Program-made: the position numbers and the translations under genes
The notes under the pieces: model-generated
Told to the model about the DNA's origin: nothing
The model's database searches: none
What the model saw: only the letters and a program-made list of their open reading frames with translations
Source of the DNA: Chloroflexota bacterium
GTDB lineage: Bacteria > Chloroflexota > Anaerolineae > Anaerolineales > DRKV01
Assembly (NCBI GenBank): GCA_011051635.1
Contig: DRKV01000020.1
Coordinates: forward strand, 1-9,486
Length of the DNA stretch: 9,486 nt
Direction: 5' to 3'
Shown here: positions 1-7,844 of the stretch, piece after piece
Layout: each line of letters begins with the position of its first letter
How positions within the stretch are numbered: the first letter of the stretch is position 1

Positions 1-9
1 AAGAAAACG

Positions 10-172
10 GCAGTTGAAACTGCACCCACATCTGCGAAGCCGCCCGGCGGCGGCTGGAATCCTGCCCGCAAGGCGGGTTTTGCCCATTCGCGGCACCAGA
101 CTTCCGAGTTCTTGGAGAACTCGGAAGTCTCGCGTCGGCAGGCGGCTGTGGGACAACTGCAAGCAGTTGTCC
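10..172. repeat. Cluster of perfect palindromes downstream of the DUF2298 gene
   Basis: No gene is supported in 1-218. The stretch carries a series of short-loop inverted repeats: 6-bp arms at 10-15/18-23 (GCAGTT/AACTGC), 6-bp arms at 39-44/46-51 (GCCGCC/GGCGGC), 5-bp arms at 65-69/73-77 followed by TTTT at 78-81, perfect 15-bp arms at 98-112/116-130 with a 3-base loop, and perfect 10-bp arms at 151-160/163-172 with a 2-base loop. The two largest could act as transcription-ending or mRNA-stabilising hairpins for the minus-strand gene ending at 219, but neither is followed by a T-run in that direction. Only the 65-77 hairpin has a T-run, and that lies on the plus-strand side. Several unrelated palindromes in a row look more like a dispersed palindromic repeat (REP-like) than a single terminator; this is inference. 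Confidence 0.7.
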
Positions 173-218
173 TACAAAGGCGAGGAAACTCGTCAGATCT
201 GTGTTTCGGCGGCTTCGC

Positions 219-2609
219 TCACCGCAGGCGATAGATGCGCGTCTCCCCCTGCTCGAAGACCAGTTCCATGTGCTGGCGGAATTTGCGCTCGTTGACGCGG
301 TAGGCCTGCCGCTCCAGGGCGCCGACGAAGACGTAGCGCACGCCGTATTGCCGCAGTATGGTCTCCGCTTCGCCCCAGTTGGCGGTCTCGTACAGGCGGC
401 GGATGTCCGTTTCGCGGCTGCCTTGCTCCTTCGCACCGCCGCGCCACTGGCTTTCGTGCCCCGGCCAGCCCAGCACGTCGGGATGTCCGCTGTAGGTGGC
501 GACGCGGGCAAAGGCGGAGTAACTGCCGCCCACGGCCTCGGCCACCGTCCCCGGGGGAGCGCTTTCCAGCCAACGGATGGCCGCCATATCGTCGGGGAAC
601 TGGCGTTCCAGGTAGGCCCCGCCGTCCAGATTCCAGCCCTGGGGGGGGTGAAAACCCTCCGTGCGGGAGTAGAACCCCAGGGCGGGGTAGAGGAGACCGG
701 CCCCCAAAGAGAGCAGCAACCCCGCGAAGGCCGCGCCCCTCCAAAGGGAGTCCGCTCCCTTCAGGAGGGTGACAATCCCGTAAGCCGCGGCCAGCGAGAA
801 GAGCAGCCATCCCTGGTAGTAGAACTTGAAGATGGTGTTCATCCGCCAGCCGAACTGGTCGCGCAGATAGACGAATTCGGGAGCCAGAACGAGGGCCGCG
901 CCGAAGAAGGTCAGCAGGAGGGGGAAAAGGCTCCGGCGGGAGATGCGGCGGGGAGCGGAGAGCAACGCGGTGACGGGGACGAGGAGCGCCAGGAGGGTCA
1001 GCCAGCCGCCGGGGGCGCGCAGACGGCGGGTGAAGGCCTCCCTCAGCGCCGCGCCCAGGGAGGGCGCATCCAGACTGCCCAGGAAGACATCCCGCGCGGC
1101 GGGGAGCAGACCGGCCAACGCTCCGCCCAAGAGGGCGAAGAGAAAGCCCGCCAGGAGAATCCCCCCGCCGAGGAGCAGGCCGGCCTTCAGGGGGAGGCGC
1201 TCCTTCCGCAGGAGGTACCCCAGCCAGAGGAAAAGCGGCACGAAGAGGGTGCCGAACATGACCCACAGGTGCGCCCCGCGGGTGACGTACACCAGATTGG
1301 GAATCAGCCCGCCGGCCTGGGAGGAAAAGCCCAGGTAGAAGGGCAGGTAGAGCAGGCCGCCCGCCGCGCCCAGCGCCGCCCCCAGCGAGAGGAAGCCGCC
1401 GAGATGCGCCCATTCCCAGCCGCGGGAACGCGCCTGCCGCAGGACGTAAGCCGCGGCGAAGAGGGCGACGTAGATGGGGAAATCCCAGGTGTTGAGGAAG
1501 GCCATCCCGCCCAAAACAAGGGCCGCCAGCCCGAAGGCCGCCGGGGAGATGTGCCACAGGGTACGCCCCCCCGCAGCGATGCGTCCGCGCCCGCCGCCGC
1601 GGTACAGGTTGAGGGCCAGTCCCACAGCCAGGAGGGCGAAGGGCATCGCCAGGACGTGGGGGTGCAGGTCGCCCAAGACGTAAGAGAAGGCGGGGAACTC
1701 GTCAATGATTTCCTTCGGCGCGCCGCTCAGGGAGTAATCTTGCAGGACGCGGGAGGCGCGCCACCACCACCAGAAACGCGTCGGCCCCCAGGAGGGAGGC
1801 CCCTGCGGCGGGTTGACCAGGTCGCGGATGTCCAGCCAGGCCCAGAAAGCGGAAGTGCCGTCGGGACGCCAGAAGAGGCCGCGAGCGTGGAGAACTTCGA
1901 GGAGGGCTTCGAGGTTGCCGGTGAAGAGAAGGAAGAGGGGGGCGAGGAGGGGGGGCCCCACCCCTTCGCCCCTCCCCCTGAGGGGGAGGGGATGGGGGTG
2001 GGGGAGTAAATCGTAGGCAACACCATAAGCGCCGGCGGCGGCGAGGGCGAAGACGGTTGCCAGGCCCAGGTTGAAGGCGACCGGCCCGGCGGTGGCGGTC
2101 ACTTTGGCGAGCATGGCGACCAGGACGTAGCCAAAGTAGTAGTACGAAATGGCGTAGCCGGAGAGCCAGGGGTCGTGAGGAGGGAAGGCGGATGAGTGGA
2201 GGATGGCGTTGATGAAGGCCAGTTCCATCGGCTTTTCGGTGCCGGCGATGTCGGGATTGGCCGCCCGCACGAGGGTCATAAAGGCGAAGGCGGCGGCGAA
2301 AAGCACCTCAACGGTGAGCGCCATGCGCCAACGCGCTTTCAGCCAGGGCCACAGGGAGCGCTTCCCGCGCAGGGATTTGCGCGCCAGGGTCAAACTGAGA
2401 GCGGCCAGCAAGCCCCAGGCCAGCCACACGCCGCCGGGAGTGTTATAGAGCACGCCCAGGGAGGCCAAAATCCAGAAGATGTAGCCCCACAGGAGCAATC
2501 CCAGCGTACGGCTGAGAGCATAGCCGCGGTCGGCCAGCCCCGGCAGGAGGCGGTAGGCCAGGGGGAAGGTTATCCAGCCGGTGAGGGTGAGGAGGAGGTA
2601 CCAGAGCAT
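219..2609 (-). CDS. DUF2298 (Chlor_Arch_YYY-type) polytopic membrane protein
   Basis: A 796-residue integral membrane protein that I recognise as the DUF2298 / Chlor_Arch_YYY family, known mainly from Chloroflexota and archaea; its reaction is not established. Conserved-looking blocks are EKPMELAFINAIL (about 125-137) followed by a DPWLSGYAISYYYFGY stretch, GDLHPHVLAMPFAL (about 313-326), LNTWDFPIY (about 372-380) and RDQFGWRMNTIFKFYYQGW (about 583-601). Roughly a dozen hydrophobic segments precede a soluble C-terminal region (about 645-796). Acidic and His/Asp-containing loops between helices resemble GT-C glycosyltransferases, so a lipid-linked sugar transferase is possible but unproven. 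I start at the ATG at 2607-2609, directly before the first helix. A GTG six codons upstream keeps the frame but lies inside a repeat array and adds only repeat-encoded residues. No Shine-Dalgarno is visible at either. An in-frame palindrome encodes residues about 203-218. The gene follows the UPF0104 gene and is probably co-transcribed with it. Confidence 0.9.
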   Translation of the reverse strand: MLWYLLLTLTGWITFPLAYRLLPGLADRGYALSRTLGLLLWGYIFWILASLGVLYNTPGGVWLAWGLLAALSLTLARKSLRGKRSLWPWLKARWRMALTVEVLFAAAFAFMTLVRAANPDIAGTEKPMELAFINAILHSSAFPPHDPWLSGYAISYYYFGYVLVAMLAKVTATAGPVAFNLGLATVFALAAAGAYGVAYDLLPHPHPLPLRGRGEGVGPPLLAPLFLLFTGNLEALLEVLHARGLFWRPDGTSAFWAWLDIRDLVNPPQGPPSWGPTRFWWWWRASRVLQDYSLSGAPKEIIDEFPAFSYVLGDLHPHVLAMPFALLAVGLALNLYRGGGRGRIAAGGRTLWHISPAAFGLAALVLGGMAFLNTWDFPIYVALFAAAYVLRQARSRGWEWAHLGGFLSLGAALGAAGGLLYLPFYLGFSSQAGGLIPNLVYVTRGAHLWVMFGTLFVPLFLWLGYLLRKERLPLKAGLLLGGGILLAGFLFALLGGALAGLLPAARDVFLGSLDAPSLGAALREAFTRRLRAPGGWLTLLALLVPVTALLSAPRRISRRSLFPLLLTFFGAALVLAPEFVYLRDQFGWRMNTIFKFYYQGWLLFSLAAAYGIVTLLKGADSLWRGAAFAGLLLSLGAGLLYPALGFYSRTEGFHPPQGWNLDGGAYLERQFPDDMAAIRWLESAPPGTVAEAVGGSYSAFARVATYSGHPDVLGWPGHESQWRGGAKEQGSRETDIRRLYETANWGEAETILRQYGVRYVFVGALERQAYRVNERKFRQHMELVFEQGETRIYRLR
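1956..2003. repeat. GC-rich palindrome inside the DUF2298 gene
   Basis: A nested inverted repeat lies within the reading frame: inner arms 1969-1979 (CCCCTCCCCCT) and 1981-1991 (AGGGGGAGGGG) are perfect over 11 bp around one central base, and outer arms 1956-1964 (CCCCACCCC) and 1995-2003 (GGGGTGGGG) are perfect over 9 bp. On the minus strand it encodes the low-complexity segment PHPHPLPLRGRGEGVG, between two hydrophobic segments (AYGVAYDLL and LLAPLFLLF), so it falls in an inter-helix loop. The minus-strand core CATCCCCTCCCCC...GGGGGAGGGG resembles the intergenic palindrome at 5761-5786. I infer a dispersed palindromic repeat tolerated in frame. Confidence 0.75.
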
Positions 2610-2610
2610 G

Positions 2611-2705
2611 AGGGTGTCAAGTGTCACGTATCACGTACCACGTGCGGGGTGCGGGGTGCGATGTGCGACGTGCCCAATCCCTGCTCCCCAATCACCTACT
2701 CACCC
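2611..2705 (-). repeat. Composite word-repeat array between the UPF0104 and DUF2298 genes
   Basis: Read on the minus strand from 2705, the gap is built from words: octamers GGGTGAGT (2705-2698) and AGGTGATT (2697-2690), a single G (2689), heptamers GGGAGCA (2688-2682) and GGGATTG (2681-2675), a single G (2674), then nine heptamers in exact 7-bp phase from 2673 to 2611: GCACGTC, GCACATC, GCACCCC twice, GCACGTG, GTACGTG, ATACGTG, ACACTTG, ACACCCT. The first word supplies the TGA stop of the upstream gene (2702-2700), and the last ends one base from the ATG of the downstream gene. Module order matches the array at 9110-9308, which is in the opposite orientation; 16 bases at 2621-2636 are the exact reverse complement of 9283-9298. 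Confidence 0.85.
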
Positions 2706-3682
2706 CTCCGCCACCTTGCGCCAGAGGCCGGTCAGGGTTTCGCCGTCTTTGAGGAGGGCGTAGGAGCCTATCAGCATGGTGGTGGCGAAGTGGAGCAGGT
2801 GAAGGAGAACGGCGCAGGCGAGAGCCGGTTCCAGGGGGACGCCGAGGAGGGAGAATGCTCCGACGACGGCGGCCTCGAAGACGCCCAGGGAGGCCGGAGC
2901 GGAGGGGAGGGCGACGCCGGCGGCAGCCGCGCCGAGGATGAAAGCGCCGCTCCACCAGGGCAGGGAGGGAACGAAGAACCGCGCCGCCAGGGTGTATTCC
3001 ACAATGGCGAGACCCCAGGTAAGGGCCATCCCCCCGAAGGCGAGGAGAAAAGCGCGGGGACGGGTGAGGAGAGCGAAGCCGTCCAGGGTGGATTCCAGGC
3101 GGGGCCAGAGGGCATCCCGCAGGGGGGGCCAGCGCGAAAGGGTACGGTAGAGCCGCGGGGTCCAGCGGGAACGGTGCCGCGCCGCAAGGTAGAGCAAACT
3201 CAGGGCAGCGCTGGCCGCTACAAGGGTGGTCAGCGCCGCCGGGGCAGCCCAATCCGCCGCCAGCGCCAGGGGGAGGGTACTCAACAAAACGGCGGCGGCC
3301 AGCGCCAAATCAAAAACGCGCTCAATTACAATCGTGGAGGCAACGAAGAAAGCGCCCAATCCACTACGCTCCCCCAGCAGGAAGGCGCGCCCCAACTCGC
3401 CGGCACGCAGGGGGAAGACGTTGTTCAGGAGGTAGCCCTCGTTGAGGGCCAGCAGAGCGCGCCCGAAGGAGACCTTCCCGCCGAGCATGACGCGCCAGGC
3501 GGCGACGCGGGTCAGCATGGAAACCAAAAACAGCCCCCACAGCAGCCCCGCGAAGGCAGGGGAGAGTTCCTGCCAGGCGCGCCACACCCGCGGCCAGTCG
3601 GCCAGACGCGCCAGAGCCGCCAGCGCCAGCGCACTGACCGCCGCGCCGGGCAGCCAGGCCAGATGGCGAGCAGGGCGGCGGC

Positions 3683-3686
<4 letters not shown>
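2700..3686 (-). CDS. UPF0104 / LPG-synthase-TM-type (flippase-like) membrane protein
   Basis: A 328-residue polytopic membrane protein of the UPF0104 / lysylphosphatidylglycerol synthase transmembrane-domain family (AglD-like, PF03706 type). Family members include the flippase half of MprF and proteins linked to lipid or lipid-linked sugar handling; the substrate here is unknown. Visible signatures are LNEGYLLNNVFPLRAGELGR (residues 81-100), an IVIERVFDLAL block (119-129), and LPSAPASLGVFEAAVVGAFS (260-279) before the last helices. About eight hydrophobic segments are seen and there is no soluble synthase domain. The open frame continues upstream into lepA to an ATG at 3821, but those 45 codons are out-of-frame lepA sequence with arginine- and glycine-rich non-membrane composition. 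I therefore choose the TTG at 3684-3686, whose bases overlap the lepA TGA in ATTGA. A GGGGGA lies three bases upstream, a weak ribosome binding site at best. The overlap implies translational coupling to lepA. Its TGA stop is part of a repeat word. Confidence 0.85.
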
Positions 3687-5485
<1,799 letters not shown>

Positions 5486-5495
5486 AGCGTCCGCA

Positions 5496-5504
5496 AGTAT
5501 AACA
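5496..5504 (-). promoter_or_regulatory. Probable extended -10 promoter of lepA
   Basis: On the minus strand the bases TGTTATACT match the extended -10 consensus TGnTATAAT at eight of nine positions, counting the n as a match. No convincing -35 box lies 16-18 bases further upstream, where the G/C word repeat begins, which is normal for extended -10 promoters. The last base of the hexamer is 10 bases from the lepA ATG, so transcription would begin about 3-5 bases before the start codon. This is also the most A/T-rich spot in the gap. The call rests on motif and position only. Confidence 0.5.
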
Positions 5505-5510
5505 TTGGTT

Positions 5511-5618
5511 GGGGGGAGCAGGGATTAGGGATTGGGGAGCAGGGATTGGGTGAAGGGGTGACCGGGTGACGCGGCAAGGAGGTAAATTGGTAAGGGGGTG
5601 ACAGGGTAAATTGGTGCG
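5511..5618 (+). repeat. G-rich word-repeat array upstream of lepA
   Basis: Plus-strand heptamers run in exact phase: GGGAGCA (5514-5520), GGGATTA (5521-5527), GGGATTG (5528-5534), GGGAGCA (5535-5541), then GGGATT and three octamers GGGTGAAG (5548-5555), GGGTGACC (5556-5563), GGGTGACG (5564-5571). Beyond 5571 the pattern decays into related fragments, including GGTAAATTGGT at 5581-5591 and GGTAAATTGGT again at 5605-5615. Five or more runs of three G separated by about four bases fit a G-quadruplex-forming sequence on the plus strand, the template strand for lepA. It lies directly upstream of the lepA -10 element. The vocabulary is shared with 7750-7844 and 9084-9252 in the same orientation. 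Confidence 0.8.
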
Positions 5619-5819
5619 TTGGGAACCGGTCAGGCGGGCGACGTTGTAGTCATCTGCTTTTTTGCTCTGCGTTTCTTCCATGCTCCTGCAAGATGCAAGG
5701 CTATCCGCCCCGCGCCTCTTTGCACAAGGTTCTCACCCCGTATTCGCCGCCTCTCTGTCTCCCCCCTCCCGGGCACGGGAGAGGGGATGCAGAGTGAGGG
5801 CAGAGGAGGGTGTCGTTTT
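5619..5819. other. Non-coding remainder of the lepA/protease gap
   Basis: This is the part of the 334-bp gap nearest the protease gene. It has no supported gene and no canonical intrinsic terminator for the protease transcript. It holds a T-run on the plus strand at about 5658-5663 without a preceding stable hairpin, and the GC-rich palindrome at 5761-5786 described separately. Short open frames crossing it give low-complexity peptides typical of translated repeats and were not called. Confidence 0.6.
5761..5786. repeat. GC-rich intergenic palindrome
   Basis: CTCCCG at 5766-5771 pairs with CGGGAG at 5776-5781 around loop GGCA, and after one mismatch CCCC at 5761-5764 pairs with GGGG at 5783-5786. 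Read on the minus strand it is CATCCCCTCTCCC...GGGAGGGG, closely similar to the palindrome embedded in the DUF2298 gene at 1956-2003. It lies 34 bases past the stop codon of the protease gene and could work as a 3' hairpin, but no T-run follows it in that direction. Confidence 0.65.
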
Positions 5820-7736
5820 TTACGGAGCGGCGAAGTCCTGGGTCCAGTAGTAGTGGTAGTTGACGTTGCCGGTGTCATTGCCGAGGTAGTAGTAGCCAAC
5901 GCCGATGTCGGTGAAGTCGCAGTTGAGGATGTTGGCGCGGTGCCCCGGGCTGTTCATCCAGCCGTCCATCACATCCTGTGGAGAAGTGTAACCGGCGGCG
6001 ATGTTTTCTCCTGCGGTGGAGAAGTTGTAGCCCTGGGCAACGATACGGTCCCACGGCGAGGAACCGTCTGAACCGGTGTGCGAGAAGAAATCGTTAAGAG
6101 CCATATCCTCGCTGTGCCCCTGGGCAGCGGCGCGCAGGCGGTTGTCCATCGTGACCGGCGGACAGCCGGCGTTCTGCCGCTCCTGATTGACCAGGTCCAC
6201 CACCTGCTCGGGGAAGCCGGGCAACGGGGTAGCGGTCGCTGTCGCGGTGGGTATGGGGGTAGCTGTAGGAGGGTCGTACCTGAATATCAATGGCAAGTAG
6301 GCGTTTTGGAACGGCGGCAGGGTAGGGGTCGGTGTGAGCGTCGGGCCGCCGGGCGTCACAGTGGGGGTCACCGGTGTGGGGGTAGGCGTCGGCGTATCGG
6401 TGGGCGGTTCAGGCGTGAAGGTCGGCGTGGGCGGAACAGTGCCGGAATCGCGGAAATTCGCTACCGTGGAGGCATTGGCGTTCAGCACCTGATAATTGGC
6501 GGCATCGCAGGCAGGGTGTCCCAGGTCGCCGGCCACGCAGTTGGTGGCGGTGCCGGGCGGCACGCCCATGGGGTCGCCGTTATAGGTGGTGTTGGGATTC
6601 GAGAAGTATTGCAAGCGGGTACAGTACGAATTGTCTGTATCCCTGCACTCAGAGTTGTAGGCCATGATGGTGCGCCATCCCTCACCCGCGTTGACGTAGC
6701 CATGGCTGTGGGGATACTGGTTGATGTCATCATCCACATACCAGTCGTGTTGCAGACCCATGTTGTGCCCCAATTCGTGTCCGAAACTGTAGTAGCCAGT
6801 GGCACAGTCGCGCGCCACGACGGTGAAAGCCCAGGCCTCAAAAGAGGAACTGGCCGAACTCATAAAGTATCCCAAACCGCAATACTGCGTATCGTCAATG
6901 ATTAGGTTGACCACATCCGCTTTGTACGTATCGCGCAGGGCATGAATGTCGTCCATGTAGCCGTCGTTCGTGCCTTGCAGGCGCTCCAGGTCGGTGTTGA
7001 AACTTCCCGATTCGGTATAGGCAACCTCGGCAACGTACACCAGATTCAAGCGCGGGGTGACGCCGCTGTTCTGATAGGCCTGATTGGTCTCCGCCACGGC
7101 CTGATTCACCAGGGCCTCGATTTGTGCCGTCCCCCCTTCAGCGGCCCGCGCCGCAGGCGTGTACAGCACCATCACGTCAATCTGGGAGCCGTCATCGGCG
7201 CGAGGGGCGAATCCACCACCTGGAGGTGCGGCAGCCTCTCCAAGGGAGGTCGGGGGGACCTCCAAAGGCGGTAATTCTTCTGGAAACGCACCGTGGTCCA
7301 GTTCTTCAATGAGGTGCACTCCGCCTCCAATGGGCCGCAGACGGAAGACCACTTTCCCGGTGTTGACGTTCCCGGTAAGGAGGTCGCCGTTGAGGAGGAT
7401 AAGCGCCTGCCCCAGCGGGAATCCCTTCAGGTGTCCGCTCCAAACCGTAGCCCCTCCCGGGCCCGGAGAGACGGAATCCAGCACCCAGTCATACCGGGCA
7501 TCGTCCATCAGCGCGAGGGAGAAGGTATCTCCTGGCCGCAGGGCGCGCAACGCAGCAGGATTGACGCGCACGAAACGACGACGCAGTACGCCGACGTCGG
7601 CTTCTGTACGGTATTGCTCCGGCTGAAGGGCATCGATGAACAGCGGTTGCTGCGCTCTGACGACGGCTCCAACCGCAAAGAGTGTGGCAAACAGCACCAG
7701 GGCTATGCCAGCGCGAAAAAGTACTGTCCGAAACAT
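5820..7736 (-). CDS. Secreted M12B/reprolysin-like zinc metalloprotease fused to a C-terminal CAP/SCP domain
   Basis: A 638-residue exported protein. Residues 1-29 form a signal peptide (basic start, hydrophobic core, cleavage likely after VRA). Residues about 32-180 look like a propeptide domain. The protease domain (about 185-430) carries the metzincin zinc site HELGHNMGLQHD (320-331; His320, His324, His330, catalytic Glu321) and a Met-turn IMAYN (Met358), with several Cys that may form disulfides; it resembles bacterial reprolysin-like or peptidyl-Asp endopeptidases. A Pro/Thr linker (about 436-475) is followed by QNAYLPLIFRYD (477-488) and a second Pro/Thr/Ala linker (about 489-508). The CAP/SCP domain (about 509-638) shows GHSEDMA (His541), GENIA (Glu577) and WMNSPGHRANIL (His599). 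Such domains are common in extracellular bacterial proteins; their biochemical role is mostly unclear. The ATG at 7734-7736 has a strong Shine-Dalgarno. Substrate and specificity cannot be read from the sequence. Confidence 0.93.
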   Translation of the reverse strand: MFRTVLFRAGIALVLFATLFAVGAVVRAQQPLFIDALQPEQYRTEADVGVLRRRFVRVNPAALRALRPGDTFSLALMDDARYDWVLDSVSPGPGGATVWSGHLKGFPLGQALILLNGDLLTGNVNTGKVVFRLRPIGGGVHLIEELDHGAFPEELPPLEVPPTSLGEAAAPPGGGFAPRADDGSQIDVMVLYTPAARAAEGGTAQIEALVNQAVAETNQAYQNSGVTPRLNLVYVAEVAYTESGSFNTDLERLQGTNDGYMDDIHALRDTYKADVVNLIIDDTQYCGLGYFMSSASSSFEAWAFTVVARDCATGYYSFGHELGHNMGLQHDWYVDDDINQYPHSHGYVNAGEGWRTIMAYNSECRDTDNSYCTRLQYFSNPNTTYNGDPMGVPPGTATNCVAGDLGHPACDAANYQVLNANASTVANFRDSGTVPPTPTFTPEPPTDTPTPTPTPVTPTVTPGGPTLTPTPTLPPFQNAYLPLIFRYDPPTATPIPTATATATPLPGFPEQVVDLVNQERQNAGCPPVTMDNRLRAAAQGHSEDMALNDFFSHTGSDGSSPWDRIVAQGYNFSTAGENIAAGYTSPQDVMDGWMNSPGHRANILNCDFTDIGVGYYYLGNDTGNVNYHYYWTQDFAAP

Positions 7737-7741
7737 AGAGG

Positions 7742-7749
7742 CCTCCTTT
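7742..7749 (-). promoter_or_regulatory. Strong Shine-Dalgarno of the secreted protease gene
   Basis: The minus strand reads AAAGGAGG, then the five bases CCTCT, then the ATG at 7736. This is an almost ideal ribosome binding site and fixes the start codon in front of the signal peptide. None of the other complete genes in the window has a comparable site. Confidence 0.85.
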
Positions 7750-7844
7750 GTGAGGGAATTGGGGATTGGGCAACGAAGTGACTGGGTAATGGGGTAACGA
7801 GGCGGGAAGGTAGGGAGATGATGAGAGGGGGATGAGTTGGGAAA
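7750..7844 (+). repeat. G-rich word-repeat array between the MFS and protease genes
   Basis: Plus-strand words include GGGAATTG (7754-7761), GGGATTG (7762-7768), GGCAACGA (7769-7776), GGGTAATG (7784-7791) and GGGTAACG (7792-7799), followed by looser purine-rich sequence to the MFS stop codon at 7845-7847. It shares vocabulary and orientation with the arrays at 5511-5618 and 9084-9252 but is more degenerate. No -10 box for the protease gene was recognised in this gap, so that gene may be transcribed together with the MFS gene. Confidence 0.65.

Noticed and set aside
65..81. Intrinsic terminator for the DUF2298 transcript
   Set aside because: The T-run follows the hairpin on the plus strand, which is the wrong direction for this gene, and the stem is only 5 bp.
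14..295. Small plus-strand open frame at the left edge
   Set aside because: It runs through the palindrome cluster and into the DUF2298 3' end; composition is that of translated repeats.
193..1557. Minus-strand open frame of about 450 codons overlapping DUF2298 in another frame
   Set aside because: Arg/Pro/Gly-rich shadow translation inside the conserved DUF2298 sequence.
201..2009. Long plus-strand open frame (about 600 codons) opposite DUF2298
   Set aside because: It is antisense to a clear membrane-protein gene; its translation is Gln/Glu/Gly-rich with no recognisable domain, as expected from the codon bias of the opposite strand.
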